A stretch of 64,000 nt of DNA from Adiantum capillus-veneris (lineage: Eukaryota; Streptophyta; Polypodiopsida; Polypodiales; Pteridaceae), in NCBI GenBank assembly GCA_014529385.2, contig CM043971.1, positions 61,641,209 through 61,705,208 of the forward strand. The letters are read 5' to 3'. Under the pieces are notes generated by a model that was not told the origin of the DNA, searched no databases, and saw only the letters and a list, made by a program, of their open reading frames with translations. Each line of letters opens with the position of its first letter. Position 1 is the first letter of the stretch. Below, piece after piece: positions 1 to 10,559 of the stretch. The position numbers and the translations under genes were made by a program.

Positions 1-80
1 TCTCTCCACCTTCGTTGACTTTCACGAGCTCCGGAGTTGTTGTATACCATTGATCTTTTAACTTTTTGTTGTTGTAAATG

Positions 81-2808
81 TCAGATGGCTTGTGCTGTTG
101 CTGAACTTGCCAAGACTTCTTTTGCCTGCATTCGATGAATGATTCTACGATAGAACCATTCAAATAGTTCTCTCAAACTATTAGCCTTGATTTGAGAGCC
201 ACCATGTCGTGTGTGCCTGAAATAAGCATTTCTCGCCATGTAATGAGACTTTTCCATCCCTTGGGTATTCCATATAGCCGGGTTCCCATACTTTTGTATA
301 AAATATGGTAAATGATTGAAGATGATGTGCTAGATATGAAAACAGATTAGTTAGAATGTTTTACACTCACATATTTGCACATAAGAGAGAATGAAATACA
401 CGATAATACCATGTAGTGACTAATCTGGGTGTCTGTCCATGCTGTCTTGAATGATTTTTTCAGAAGGTTGAGATTCTCCTTGAACTTGTTCATATCACCT
501 TGTGACCAGTCATCTTTGTCGCACATCAAAAATAGGATGTCTATTGATCGCCAAACCTCAGCCTTCGCGTTACGAGTAGTTGGTTCTTGGTCTTTGACTG
601 CAATATGTAGCTTTTTCCAGCTCTGATACTCTACCTTGCTAACATAAGATGTGTTATATATTTTTCCATGTTCTGTTAGCTTCGGATCTCTTGTACCTTG
701 GGGTTTAGATAAAAACCTCCGTGCCTTCACCCCACAGATGGATGGTTTGCATGGGACATCCTTCTCAGCAGTTGATCTCTTTTCATCCCGCTGGATTTTC
801 ACATTGCCACCATGAAGCCCCATATCCGACAGTACCATTTCTAAGCATTGCAGGGCTACTTGTCGTTCTGCCGAGTTCTTAATCTTCCAAGCAAACCCAA
901 TATATAAGTAGACCAATTTCTCCACAATTCTACAAAGGGCATGCATTGTACAAATGTGGACATTTACAAGTGGTATTTTCAAAACCGGTCGAAAAGCAGG
1001 ATCCTCAATGTGACGTGTTGGAGCTTTTCTCCACCACTTTGGGTCCATGACCTTTGCAGGCTCCATGCAGAACAAACACGGCGACTTTGCCATTGCACCC
1101 ATTCCACAATTATACATGCACTTTAATGTTTTGAGGTCACCTGCAAGATGCCACTGAACTTGAAAGTCTCCCCTTCCATCTAGACATAGTACCTCTCCCT
1201 GGTTAGTCTGTCATTCAATCACCTCCGGAATATTAGTTCGATGGAACACCCAATATAGAATCTCATGATCTTCTTTCTTTACCTGCAACACAAAATAAAT
1301 GAGACTTAAGTAGATGTGAACATTTGAGCTTACCTGAGAATCTCGCTTACCTCAAACGCACCAAGACACCATATGTTAGATTCTAATTGAACACTAAAAT
1401 ATAAAGGATCATCAGTGGGACACTTTGAGAGGGCTCTATTCATTAAAGTAATAGTAACACGCTCTAGCTTTTTCTCTTTAACAAGCTCACACTCATCCAG
1501 TTTTAGCACAAAATGTAATACCCCTCGTGACTCTTCAAATGTGATGTTGTAAAACTCCACCATTCTCTTCTGTAATATCCGCAGGTCCATAAAAATATTA
1601 TTGAACTCATCATATGCCATGTTTGCTCCATTGCCACTGTAAGTTGCTTTAATATGAAAGGGCTGTCCAAGATAGTCTCCCTGTGCCTCGTTAAGCTGAA
1701 GCCTCTCTTTCCAAACACTTGAGGCTGATGGTAGAAGTTTGGATTTTATACCCTTCTTAACAAAGATGGATGAGACAGACTTTTGGATAGCCGAATATCC
1801 TCTTTTTCTTACACCAAGTGAATCAAGTGTGCCTTGTATCTCTTTTGCAGGCACTGAGTTCTCTAAAATAAAGCGGTCCACTACATTTCGTTGTAGGACC
1901 TTAAACTTCTTGTCATGTACTATATCTGCTGGCAGGCTTCTACTTATAAGTGGCTTCAATCTCTTTCCTATATTGGCTTTGGGGTCAATGTTTTCCTTGT
2001 CAGAATAGATTGAATCTCTACATGAAGACAATGCATAAGTAAATAACAGAAAAGTTGCTTCACTAACACTATGTAGGCACATGAAAACAATGCATAACAA
2101 GAAAAAACAAAAAGATTACTTAACTAAGACAATGTAGCCAACCAAGAAGCATCACCTTAATGCTCGGATTATTTTCTTGAGACCTCCTGATGCAACCTGC
2201 AATGTTTCAAGATTGCGCAATTTCTTCTTTCAGATACGACTACCCAAGATGGTGTCCTTCATTTGACAACTTCGCACCTTTTCTTTCAGTTCTTGTACCT
2301 CTGTTTTATGTTGCAAAATGGTAACCTCATCTGTAGAATGTAAATGTGAAAGGCAAACAATCTCACATTGTTGAGCTTGGAGAATGCCCTTGTAAGTTTC
2401 AGCTTCTCTTGTAAGAGATTTACAATAACCCAGAAGGCCCTTTTCTCCATCACCAGCAAAGGTCAATAAGCTTGTAGGATTGACAAACGGTAGAGACGCA
2501 TTAGTCATTGGATTCTTAGGGTAGAGAGAGCCTCTCGTCCAGATATCTATGTGTTTAGCTCCCTGAGCTCTGAGCGTGTCTATGGAAGTGGGAGGTATAT
2601 GTGTGTTTGTTTTACTACGCTTAATCAATGGTTGGTACTCATTGTCCAAATCAATGTGAAGGTGATATTTGGATCGTTTCTGGGTAACATTTGTGCCATT
2701 TGAGGAGTGCGCCATTAGCCAAATGTGCAGGTTTAATGGAAAGTGAATAGCGGTTGCGCCTTCGTCCCTCCATGTTAGCCTCATTCCCTCCATATTGACG
2801 AGGTTCAT
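81..2808 (-). pseudogene. DDE-type transposase-like gene, four exons, two in-frame TGA codons
   Basis: I rebuilt the gene from splice signals on the minus strand: exon 1 2808-2156, exon 2 2017-1351, exon 3 1282-371, exon 4 329-81 (stop at 83-81). Introns are 138, 68 and 41 bp, all GT..AG, and every phase matches, giving 827 codons. In-frame TGA codons lie at 2232-2230 (codon 193) and 1213-1211 (codon 464); both could be CGA to TGA changes. Visible in order: a coiled-coil-like stretch near residues 165-215, KLDE (Asp392), AGDLK (Asp489), PCLFC (Cys509, Cys512), HICTMHALC (about 549-557), FNHLPYF, and GMEKSH (Glu770). From memory, the order GDxK, PCxxC, a His motif, NHLxxF and a final E-K/R-x-H resembles an uncharacterised animal and protist protein family of transposase type. 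Asp392, Asp489 and Glu770 would be the DDE triad; this is inference. A decayed host gene of unknown function is the alternative. Confidence 0.6.
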
Positions 2809-3006
2809 TCAATGCAACTGAAAAGAGGATTATCCCTCAATCACTACGAACGAATGTTCAGAAGAGTAAGGAATCTACTTAAAGTACAATTTTTGAACTT
2901 TTACTATGAAAGACCCAGCTCTATTATTTGCCATTTTTTCTAGAGAGAGAGTGCAAAAAATACATTTTCTTAGAAGGCCCTCCAAATGACCTCCGAAATT
3001 CCCTAA

Positions 3007-3474
3007 TGACAGATTTCTGAGTCTTCATTCTAGGATGAATCGAATGTCAAATAGCCTAAATTCCTCCCAAGCTTCTAACAGGATTAATCTATTGGGTCGG
3101 GACGGGAGAGGGGAACCTAAAGAGAACAATAGAACAACAGGCTTAGATAACTATGGAATTGCTCGACTTCAATGACAGTCTGACAGATCAAGCGGGAGCA
3201 AGATGATGACCTTTTGAATCATGAAGAGACAGTGAAAAGCACAAAAAACATTGCCTTGGCTGTAAATGAAACGCTGGATTTGCACACAAAGCTTTTGGAT
3301 AATTTAGATGACGACACAGACAGAACAAATACACAATTGAACACTATGCAGAGGAGGCTAGGCATACTGGGGCAGAAGACAAGCAGTGGGTGTTCAGTGA
3401 TGTCCCTCATCTTGATGGTTCTTCTGATTGTGATACTAGCCCTTGTCATAATTGTGTTGATCCGATATTTGTGA
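3007..3474 (+). pseudogene. SYP5-type Qc-SNARE, 3' part, broken
   Basis: The frame from 3214 to 3474 reads as the C-terminal half of a SYP51/52-like Qc-SNARE: the heptad helix (KSTKNIALAVNETLDLHTKL and what follows), a Ser-Gly-Cys-Ser linker and a hydrophobic tail anchor ending in RYL before the stop. Such proteins act in membrane fusion at the late endosome and vacuole. Upstream, 3033-3172 reads in another frame as the preceding linker (MNRMSNSLNSS, then LDNYGIARLQ). The two parts are separated by a TGA at 3173-3175 and an insertion of about 8 bases that shifts the frame, so the copy cannot make the normal protein. The N-terminal region is absent or too decayed to read. No intron is evident and a 15-base A run follows at 3617-3631, so a processed copy is possible. 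The tail-anchor sequence is partly repeated just past the stop. Confidence 0.7.
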
Positions 3475-3509
3475 GGTATGCTAGCCCTCGTCATAATTGT
3501 GTTGATCAG
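3436..3509 (+). repeat. Short tandem duplication of the SNARE tail-anchor sequence
   Basis: A segment beginning CTAGCCCTTGTCATAATTGT at 3436 recurs at 3481 with one change in that stretch. The first copy encodes the end of the transmembrane anchor; the second lies after the stop codon. Confidence 0.8.
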
Positions 3510-3925
3510 GTACTGTGTGAGGTGTCTTTGTGTGAGCAAAGGATTGATGGTGAGGTTTCAATATGTGGCCCTTTGGAATTCACAAGCTATTGCTGACTTC
3601 TAAAGTGACTACTGGCAAAAAAAAAAAAAAATGGTTTGACAAATAAGTAATGCATGTAATCATCATGTCTCATGATTCTATCAAAGCCGCCTCAACATTG
3701 ACCATGGTCGGTGATTCAAAAGGAAGCTGTAACATAGCGTGTGTGTATGCTATGGGTAATTTCTGGTCTGGAGGACCACCTTTTATCAAGGCTGAACTAC
3801 TTTTTGCCTTCTGTGTAAGCAAAGATTGGTATCTGGTTTGTTAATACTGAATACCCAGCAAGACATGAGACGTCTTATTTTGTGATGTTTGTCTTGAATT
3901 AGAGTAACGGATTAGTTTTTTCTTT

Positions 3926-3928
<3 letters not shown>

Positions 3929-3979
<51 letters not shown>
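3929..3979. repeat. (GA)n microsatellite
   Basis: About 25 uninterrupted GA units. The flanking 3600-3928 stretch shows no coding signal. Confidence 0.98.
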
Positions 3980-3981
<2 letters not shown>

Positions 3982-4767
3982 ATTTCATGCACCATGTGGG
4001 GTGCCTGGCATTTTCTAAAAATAAGAGGGAGAGGGAGAGGGAGAGTCAACGGGAATTTTTGAAATCGAAAAGGACATGATATTAAGATGAGACACATTTT
4101 TCCCAAACACCTAGGACGATGCCTTTCTAGAAAATTCTAGACATATAACTCTATAAATTTTTGTTGTTGTTTTTGTAAATTGATTAAAAAATTCCTATAT
4201 TGGTCAATTGAGGAAAAACATGATTTTATTGTAACAAAAGAAGCCTTTCATAATTAGTTATGGTGTTTGTCAGTGATGTGTCGTGTAAGGAGGGTGTCTT
4301 TGTATGAAGATCACAGCCTTGTAGAGTATAGATAGGACAAGACGACATGGAAAAGATGATTGGTGTATAAATGAACTCATGAGGTGCAATAAATTGCTAT
4401 CAAATTGATGCGTCTAAGATGAGGAAGGATGCACATGCTCTCAAGTATAAAAGATGACAATCAAGAATCAAAGTACTAGACATAGGAGCACTACAAATGA
4501 CCTTACAAAAAGAAACTTACGATGACTTGAACATTAAGTACAGGGCTAGAGCTCTTATTATTCTATCAATCTTACTTTATGCTCAAACATGTGAAGCCCG
4601 AGCGAGCCTAAGAGAGAAGATAATATTTTCAAATATTGTGTTTATTTTCTTAAAAGTAAACTTTGATGTTTTGGAATTTAGGAGGTAGTCTATTCATCGA
4701 TAACCCTTTTTGTTGTGGTGCATGAATATATAACAAATGATAAATAATCTATTGATGATAAAATTTA
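3980..4767. other. Intergenic; scrap of a MITE end
   Basis: No gene is seen. Positions 4065-4105 (GATATTAAG, then ACATTTTTCCCAAACAC) resemble the right end of the MITE at 59852-60067, so this is probably a broken copy of that family. A short purine-rich GAGAGG run precedes it at 4025-4045. Confidence 0.4.
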
Positions 4768-5043
4768 CTATATCGTGTCCAAACACTTGCTCGAAAAAAA
4801 TCGCTTGGTGTATGGTAACACTCTCTTGGGTGGTGTCTTAGAGATACTCCATCTAATACATACCCTATTAGAGGACCTATCTAGACCTCTCTTATTAGGA
4901 ACAAACAAGGGGACGCCCAGTTGACTGGCGAGCATCCTGATATTATCCCACAGCCAGCTTGGCAACCCCACAAACTTGACCCAGATAGGATGAAACCCTT
5001 GAAGGGATTTTGCTGAGTGGAGCACTGGCTCCCATGGCACCAC
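4768..5043 (-). pseudogene. LINE ORF1 scrap (DUF4283-like)
   Basis: The minus-strand translation contains FHPIWVKFVGLPSWLWD followed by a Leu-Gly-Val-Pro-Leu segment. This is the layout of the DUF4283 domain found in ORF1 of plant L1-type LINEs, where a W-V-R/K-x-x-G-L-P core is followed by an L-G-x-x-L/P stretch. About 90 residues are open, but the zinc knuckle and the rest of the LINE are not visible here, so this is an isolated fragment. Domain assignment rests on motif resemblance only. Confidence 0.5.
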
Positions 5044-5296
5044 ACAAACAGTGGTCTTGTTAAAAAAAAAGTGGGCCTTTATTTAGGATCTTTGAAACAT
5101 TGGAGACCTCTTTGAACCTAACCGAACAAAAAACCTTGGCTAGGTACGAGGTATCCTCAATTGCTCCTCCATGCCCAAGAATTTGTGATGCCTACAGTCA
5201 CTGAGTCATCTCGTACATATTAGAGACTCTTCCACTGAATTTATATACAGGTGTAAGCTTAGCTTGCATGGCCAGGTGCTTTTTATGGGAGTCCTC

Positions 5297-5490
5297 CAAA
5301 TCCTAACACTACATAGTACTCATATATTTTCAAATGATTGACTTTAATTATTTTTTACTTTAACACTAGGCTTCTAAAAAGATACCACTTCCTTCAAATC
5401 CTAACACTACATAGTACTCTTATATTTTTAAATGATTTGACTTTAATATTTTTTTACTTTAACACTGATTTTCTAGAAAGAAAACCACTT
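5297..5490. repeat. 98-bp tandem duplication
   Basis: Two AT-rich copies start at 5297 and 5395 with CAAATCCTAACACTACATAG and differ by a few substitutions and small indels. No coding content. Confidence 0.85.
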
Positions 5491-6110
5491 TTATGACTTT
5501 TATATACTTTGGTAATAAGGTGAGGGTTTATGTTAGCGTCTTTAAAAATTTGAAATAAAAGGGAAATCAAGTCATGTTCCTATGTAAGGCTTTGAAACGA
5601 CAGGATACATTGACAAACAAAAGCCTCAAGAAGTTTCAAATTTCAATTGTTCAAAGGAAAAGAAAGGTCCAATCAAATTAGGAAATAAGAAAAAATTTGA
5701 ATGTCCGAGTAACGTTACTCGTACAAATTGATAAAATCATAGAAAATGTTATTGATGCTGAAGTTGCCTTTCTCAAAGAGACTAATTTATCAAAACACAC
5801 AAATTTTGACTAAAGTTAATAAAAGCCAGGTCAATGCATTTCTAAGCACTCTCAAGTGTCTTTGCAAGTGAAAAGGTCACGGACTCACGGTGGCGTTCTA
5901 AAACAATAAGAACGTGATAAAATCATTAGGTAGATCTTAACTAGAATTATATAAGATAAATTGAGAATATCTCTTTTATTAAGTGACCAAGTTTCTTCCT
6001 CGCAAAGAAACAAACTCAAAATACTAACAAAATTTTTAAAAATTGTAGCATTTTTGAACTAAGTTCTCATATATTTTATCGATTTTCCTTCTCTTTACCA
6101 TGGTTTGATC

Positions 6111-6141
<31 letters not shown>

Positions 6142-6175
6142 TTTTTCTTTTTCTTTTTCTTTTGGGGGGGGGGGT
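6111..6175. repeat. (GT)n followed by T-rich and G-rich runs
   Basis: (GT)14 at 6111-6138, then a T/C run with (TTTTTC)n character, then a run of ten G. Confidence 0.95.
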
Positions 6176-6750
6176 TTGGGATTGGGGGATTTACTAGAAT
6201 TATGCAAGGTGAAGTTTCACTTTAGCATTCTAGAAGAATAGAATGCAAGAGAAGTCAAGCCATGCCGGGATGTGAAATGAAAGGTGAATAAAAAGATCCA
6301 TCCAATATTCTAAAACTGAATTGAATTAAATTTTTAAGGTAAGTCTCAATCATCAATCATCACTGAAAACAGTGAAAGTATGCTTAACTCAACTCTCCTC
6401 TAAGGCCGTTTTTAAAAAGTCAAAAATACCTACATAAGTATGTGATAGACCAATCAAAATTATGTATTTATGGGATAAAGACTCACAACCTTTGCTAGTC
6501 TCTCAAAACATATTGATAAAATATACTTTTTTAAAAAACTTTTTGGGTCAAAACATATTCTCAAAGCCCTGGTTGGATCTCAAACTCATGTTAAAGAAAT
6601 CTTGTGAAGTATTGGTCTCTCTCTCCCCAGACTTTGACGTGCGACATTCACACACCCTCCCTTTGCCATCCACGTGCCATAAAACCCACTTTTCTTCTCT
6701 ACGCATTGACAGATCTACCCAGATTCTCATTAATGAGACCTACTTCAAAA

Positions 6751-6780
6751 AATTAGACAGACATACTGGTCTGTCTAATT
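6751..6780. repeat. Perfect 12-bp inverted repeat
   Basis: AATTAGACAGAC and its exact reverse complement are separated by a 6-base loop. It lies at the end of a non-coding stretch and is not followed by a T run. Function unknown. Confidence 0.8.
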
Positions 6781-7069
6781 ATTCATTTTCAAATTATGAA
6801 AATCTTATATGAGCCATCATAGTGGCTATGTATAAGATACTATAAAATAATTCTTATAAACTGAAAATCATATGTTATTAATATCGTGTGGGAAATTGAT
6901 GCTATTTTTTGAAAACAAAGTGATAGTTGAGAGAGCCGGGGCCAATTTTTTTGCATGATTTCCCTATCTATGTCAATCTCAATGTGCTCTACCTACATCA
7001 TTTATTATTATTCTCTTGTAATTTTTTACTTCAATCTCCCAAAAAGCTTAGCCTCGTATTCCTTAGCAG

Positions 7070-7287
7070 CAGTGTTCGGGAAAAATCATTTTCATAAACA
7101 TACAAAAATCCCTCCGAGACAAATCTGAACCGAAAATTTTACAATACTAGCCAGTATTATTGCAAAATTACACTATTTTCCATGTAGTTTAAGCGGAATT
7201 TTCTCCTTCTTGCCCTCCCCTCAATCAGCTACTTTGATTTTGCAACCGGCTCAAGGCTAAGTTGAGGCACACTTTTCCCGAACACTG
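7070..7287. mobile_element. hAT-type MITE, 218 bp, copy 1
   Basis: The element begins CAGTGTTCGGGAAAA and ends TTTTCCCGAACACTG, a perfect 15-bp terminal inverted repeat. The flanking 8-mers are CTTAGCAG (7062-7069) and CTTAGGGG (7288-7295), an imperfect 8-bp target duplication. CAGTG-type termini with 8-bp duplications are the mark of hAT transposons. No coding capacity, so it would depend on a transposase from elsewhere. The same 218-bp sequence lies at 8045-8262. Confidence 0.9.
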
Positions 7288-7295
7288 CTTAGGGG

Positions 7296-8036
7296 AGTGA
7301 ATCTGTATGTCCTTATTGGTGTTTCATGCTGGTGATTTGTTATGGTATAACTATGCTAATGATGTTCATAGGGTGAAAGATAGGGATGTCAATATCAAAG
7401 CAGACCTCACCTCATATTGCATACTATCCTAGAAGAAAATGTTTATGTACCTCTATATAAATCCTATAAATAATAAACTCATGAGTATTGTAATTGTGAT
7501 TGTGGCAGTCACATGTAAAGCAATGTTATTTTCTTGATAAAACAAGTTATAATGTACCAAGATTTTTTCAATAATTTTTAGATCCACATGAGTCTGTATA
7601 TATTTCAACTTTGGGGACATGACTACGATTGTTAAAATTGGAGACTTTATTTAAAACATTTCATTTAGAAATCAGACATGGTATATAGGTTTTATCTTGA
7701 CTTTATAGTATATACCTTAAATTAAAGGTGAGTTTAGAACCCCTACTTTTAAACACCTCAGAAAAGAGCTCCAAACAAATAGAGCAATCTATAGCCAAAC
7801 ATAGAGGGAAGAATAAATAAAAAATGTGAAAATTAGAGGTGGACATGCAACCAAAAATAGAAATGACGGAGACAAAGAGTCAAACATGCACCAGAATTAC
7901 AAAACCTAAGAGTCTATTTTTATGTAGAATGGGATTTTAGTACACAATGTCACTATGACCCTTTGTCCATGATGCATGCATGATTGAGGCCACAAATTCA
8001 CATGTGTGATATTTTTTATATGGTACTACAAAGCAC
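7296..8036. other. Intergenic DNA between the two MITE copies
   Basis: AT-rich, with no gene, RNA or repeat that I recognise. Confidence 0.6.
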
Positions 8037-8044
8037 ATTACATC

Positions 8045-8262
8045 CAGTGTTCGGGAAAAATCATTTTCACAAACATACAAAAATCCCTCCAAGATAAATC
8101 TGAACCAAAAATTTTACAATACTAGCCAGTATTTTTGCAAAATTACACTATTTTCCATGTATTTTAAGCGGAATTTTCTCCTTCTTGCCCTCCCCTCAAT
8201 CGGCTACTTTGATTTTGCAACCGACTCAAGGCTAAGCTGAGGCACACTTTTCCCGAACACTG
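8045..8262. mobile_element. hAT-type MITE, 218 bp, copy 2
   Basis: Same length, termini and orientation as the copy at 7070-7287, with a small number of base changes. The target duplication is perfect: ATTACATC at 8037-8044 and again at 8263-8270. This confirms both ends of the family. Confidence 0.95.
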
Positions 8263-8324
8263 ATTACATCTCATCATGACTTGTTCACTTCTCTTGATGT
8301 TGTCCCAATTTGAAATATTTTGTG

Positions 8325-10105
8325 TCTAGGATCAAGAAGAATTTGTTGTCTATCTTTGCATTAGCAAGACTTGGTCTTGTCCTAAAGATATGGCATATGT
8401 GTTTTTTTCATAGTCTTACTTAGGTGATACTATTGTGGCATCACATACCTTATCTTGTGGGCTATGCAACCTCATTTCTTATGATGTGTGGAGTGCTTTT
8501 GAAAATGCAATTACATATTCCAAAGATGTTTCAGATGTTAAACTATGGCATGCATATTTTGGGCAGCTGAATTTTGCAAGTTTGCTGCCTTGACAAAAAT
8601 CTAACATGGTTGTCCCATTGCCCCCTTTGGAGGAACCATCTAGGCATGTTTGTGAAGGCTATGTTTTGGGAAAATGCGACATTCTATGTTTCCAAAGGAT
8701 GGTTCATTGTGGGTTACTCGTAAGTTGTAGCTTATTCACAGTGATATTTGCAGAAACTGATCAAGGGCCCGATGCACACTTCTTTTGGTAAAAATTTGTA
8801 TTTTATGAATTATATTGATAATTACTCATGGCATACATAGGTATCTCTGTTTAAAAGCTAATTCCAAAGTTTTTTTGTGTTTCAAATAGTTTTTAATGTT
8901 GACTAAAAATGTTCTTAGTTGCATTGTGGTGGGTACCCTCATTTGTAATTTAGAGGGGGAGTATATGTAAAATAATTTGATGCATTTCTTGCTAGTTGTG
9001 GGATAAAGCACCAATGTATGGTGCCTTACACACCTCCAAAAACTATCATTTTTAAGAGCTAAAATGGGTCACTTATGGAGATGGCAGGATGTATGGTCAA
9101 AAGACAAGCTTTCCCACATGCTTTTTTGGCTAGAGGCTATCATGTGTGTTGTCTATATACTTAAACAAGTGTCCCACCAAAGCTTTTCAATTTATGAATC
9201 CAGATGAGGTATGACATGATAAAAAGCTATCTATTGGTCACTTACATTTTTTTTGCTTCTTAGCTTGTGCTCTAGCATTGCAAAAAAAAAAACTCGGAAA
9301 ATTGGATGATATTTGTTGGTTACAATTTTGAGAAAAAGGGCTACAAGTTATAACATCTATAGTCAAATTGTATCTTGACTCGCTTAAGATGTTTTTTTTT
9401 GTGGAAGATAAAGTCCATCCCTTTCTTTCATGTGCTAAAGAGACAGGTGCAACATCATTGGACATTTTTGATACCTTGTTGGCTATTTTCAATGGTGGGA
9501 ATAAAATTGTAACTACAAATGAGAATAAAATTGTAACTACAAATGAGACAAATATTCAGCATATGTACATTTAAGTGATATCACAAATTCGCCTATTTTT
9601 TATGAAGATGTAAATGATGAACTTGAGTTAGGACTAAAAATGAGGAAATTACAGATATGCCAAAATGTTTGGTGCATTCCTTGCATGACAGTAAGTTGGA
9701 TTGTTATGCTTTTTGTGCATTAGATTGTTATTCTTTATTTGTGTCAAGTGTATAAGACAAGGATGAACCTCTTATGTTTGATGAAGTAGAATATTTAGAT
9801 AACTTGATGGCTACTATGCAAGATGAATAACTAATGCACTTGTGAAGAACAATACTTGGTCTTTATGTGACTTCCTTTGGTTGACAAGAAGGCCATTGGT
9901 ACAAAGTGATTTTATAAGGTAAAATTTAAGCCAAACGGTAGTATTGATTGCTACAAGGAAAGGCTTGTTAACAAGGACATTGATTATGACCAAAATGTTG
10001 CTCCCACTTTTTGTATGACTCCTGTTTGTTTCATTTATGCATAAGCAACTTATTTTGGATGGGACCTACATTAGTTGGATATTGAAATCACCTTCTTGAA
10101 TTTTC
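8325..10105 (+). pseudogene. Ty1/copia retrotransposon pol remnant
   Basis: Plus-strand translation, across several frames, follows copia pol in order: IKKNL near 8333; the GAG-pre-integrase motif LWHAYFGQLNFASL near 8547-8590; CEGYVLGK; the start of the integrase core near 8735-8830; MAGCMVKRQAFPHAF and a YT/VPPK segment near 9075-9190 (integrase end); EKKGYKL near 9333; KNNTWSLCDF and a KPNGSIDCYK-like segment near 9850-9965 (start of reverse transcriptase). Many stops and frameshifts separate the pieces. The copy stops at about 10105, where LTR-like sequence of another element begins, so reverse transcriptase is truncated and RNase H is missing. No copia LTRs were found beside it. Confidence 0.75.
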
Positions 10106-10106
10106 A

Positions 10107-10165
10107 TAAAATCTAATATCTAGCTAACCTAAATGATTTTCTCATATTAAAATGATCATTTAACG
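10107..10165 (+). mobile_element. LTR-start fragment related to the chromovirus LTR
   Basis: CCTAAATGATTTTCTCATAT and the bases after it match, with few changes, the U3 start of the LTRs at 35569-37161 and 42887-44479, but on the opposite strand. It marks a truncated LTR of a related element. Confidence 0.65.
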
Positions 10166-10205
10166 TGGGAGAATAAACGGGAACAAGAGCTAGAATAGAG
10201 ACATG

Positions 10206-10505
10206 TGCTTCTATACCTATCTCGGCACAGAACCAAAAGGAGAGATGGTTACATCTCCATAGGGGTCCAAAAGGAGATGGTCTACCAAAGAGAAACATGT
10301 AATAAGTACTTCTAGACCTATCTCAATAGGGGACCAAAAGGAGAAATGGTTGCATCTCAATAGGGGTCCAAAAGGAGACAGTCTACCAAAAAGCAATGTG
10401 CAATAAGTGCTTCTGATTTATCTCAATAGGGGACCAAGAGGAGAGATGGTTACATCTCAATAGGGGTCCAAAAGGAGGTAGTCTATCAAAGAGAAACGCG
10501 CATCT
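10206..10505. repeat. 101-bp minisatellite, three copies
   Basis: Units begin at 10206, 10307 and 10408. Each unit holds two half-repeats of the form ATCTCAATAGGGG(A/T)CCAAAAGGAG followed by a CTACCAAAGAG segment. Copies differ by scattered substitutions. It lies just inside the LTR-like fragment and may be an LTR-internal repeat. Confidence 0.85.
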
Positions 10506-10559
10506 AATGGAGCTTAAAAGACCTTAGGGTTAACTTCATTGTAAAGACCTCCAAAGGTT

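Larger units (their letters stand above)
5491..7061. other. Intergenic AT-rich stretch
   Basis: I see no gene. Short open frames around 6462-6812 lie on both strands without recognisable motifs. The stretch contains a GT/T/G simple repeat and a small perfect hairpin, listed separately. Confidence 0.6.

Noticed and set aside
193-464. TGA codons of the 0.1-2.8 kb gene as selenocysteine
   Set aside because: Land plants lack the selenocysteine system and no recoding element was seen; simple stop mutations are likelier.
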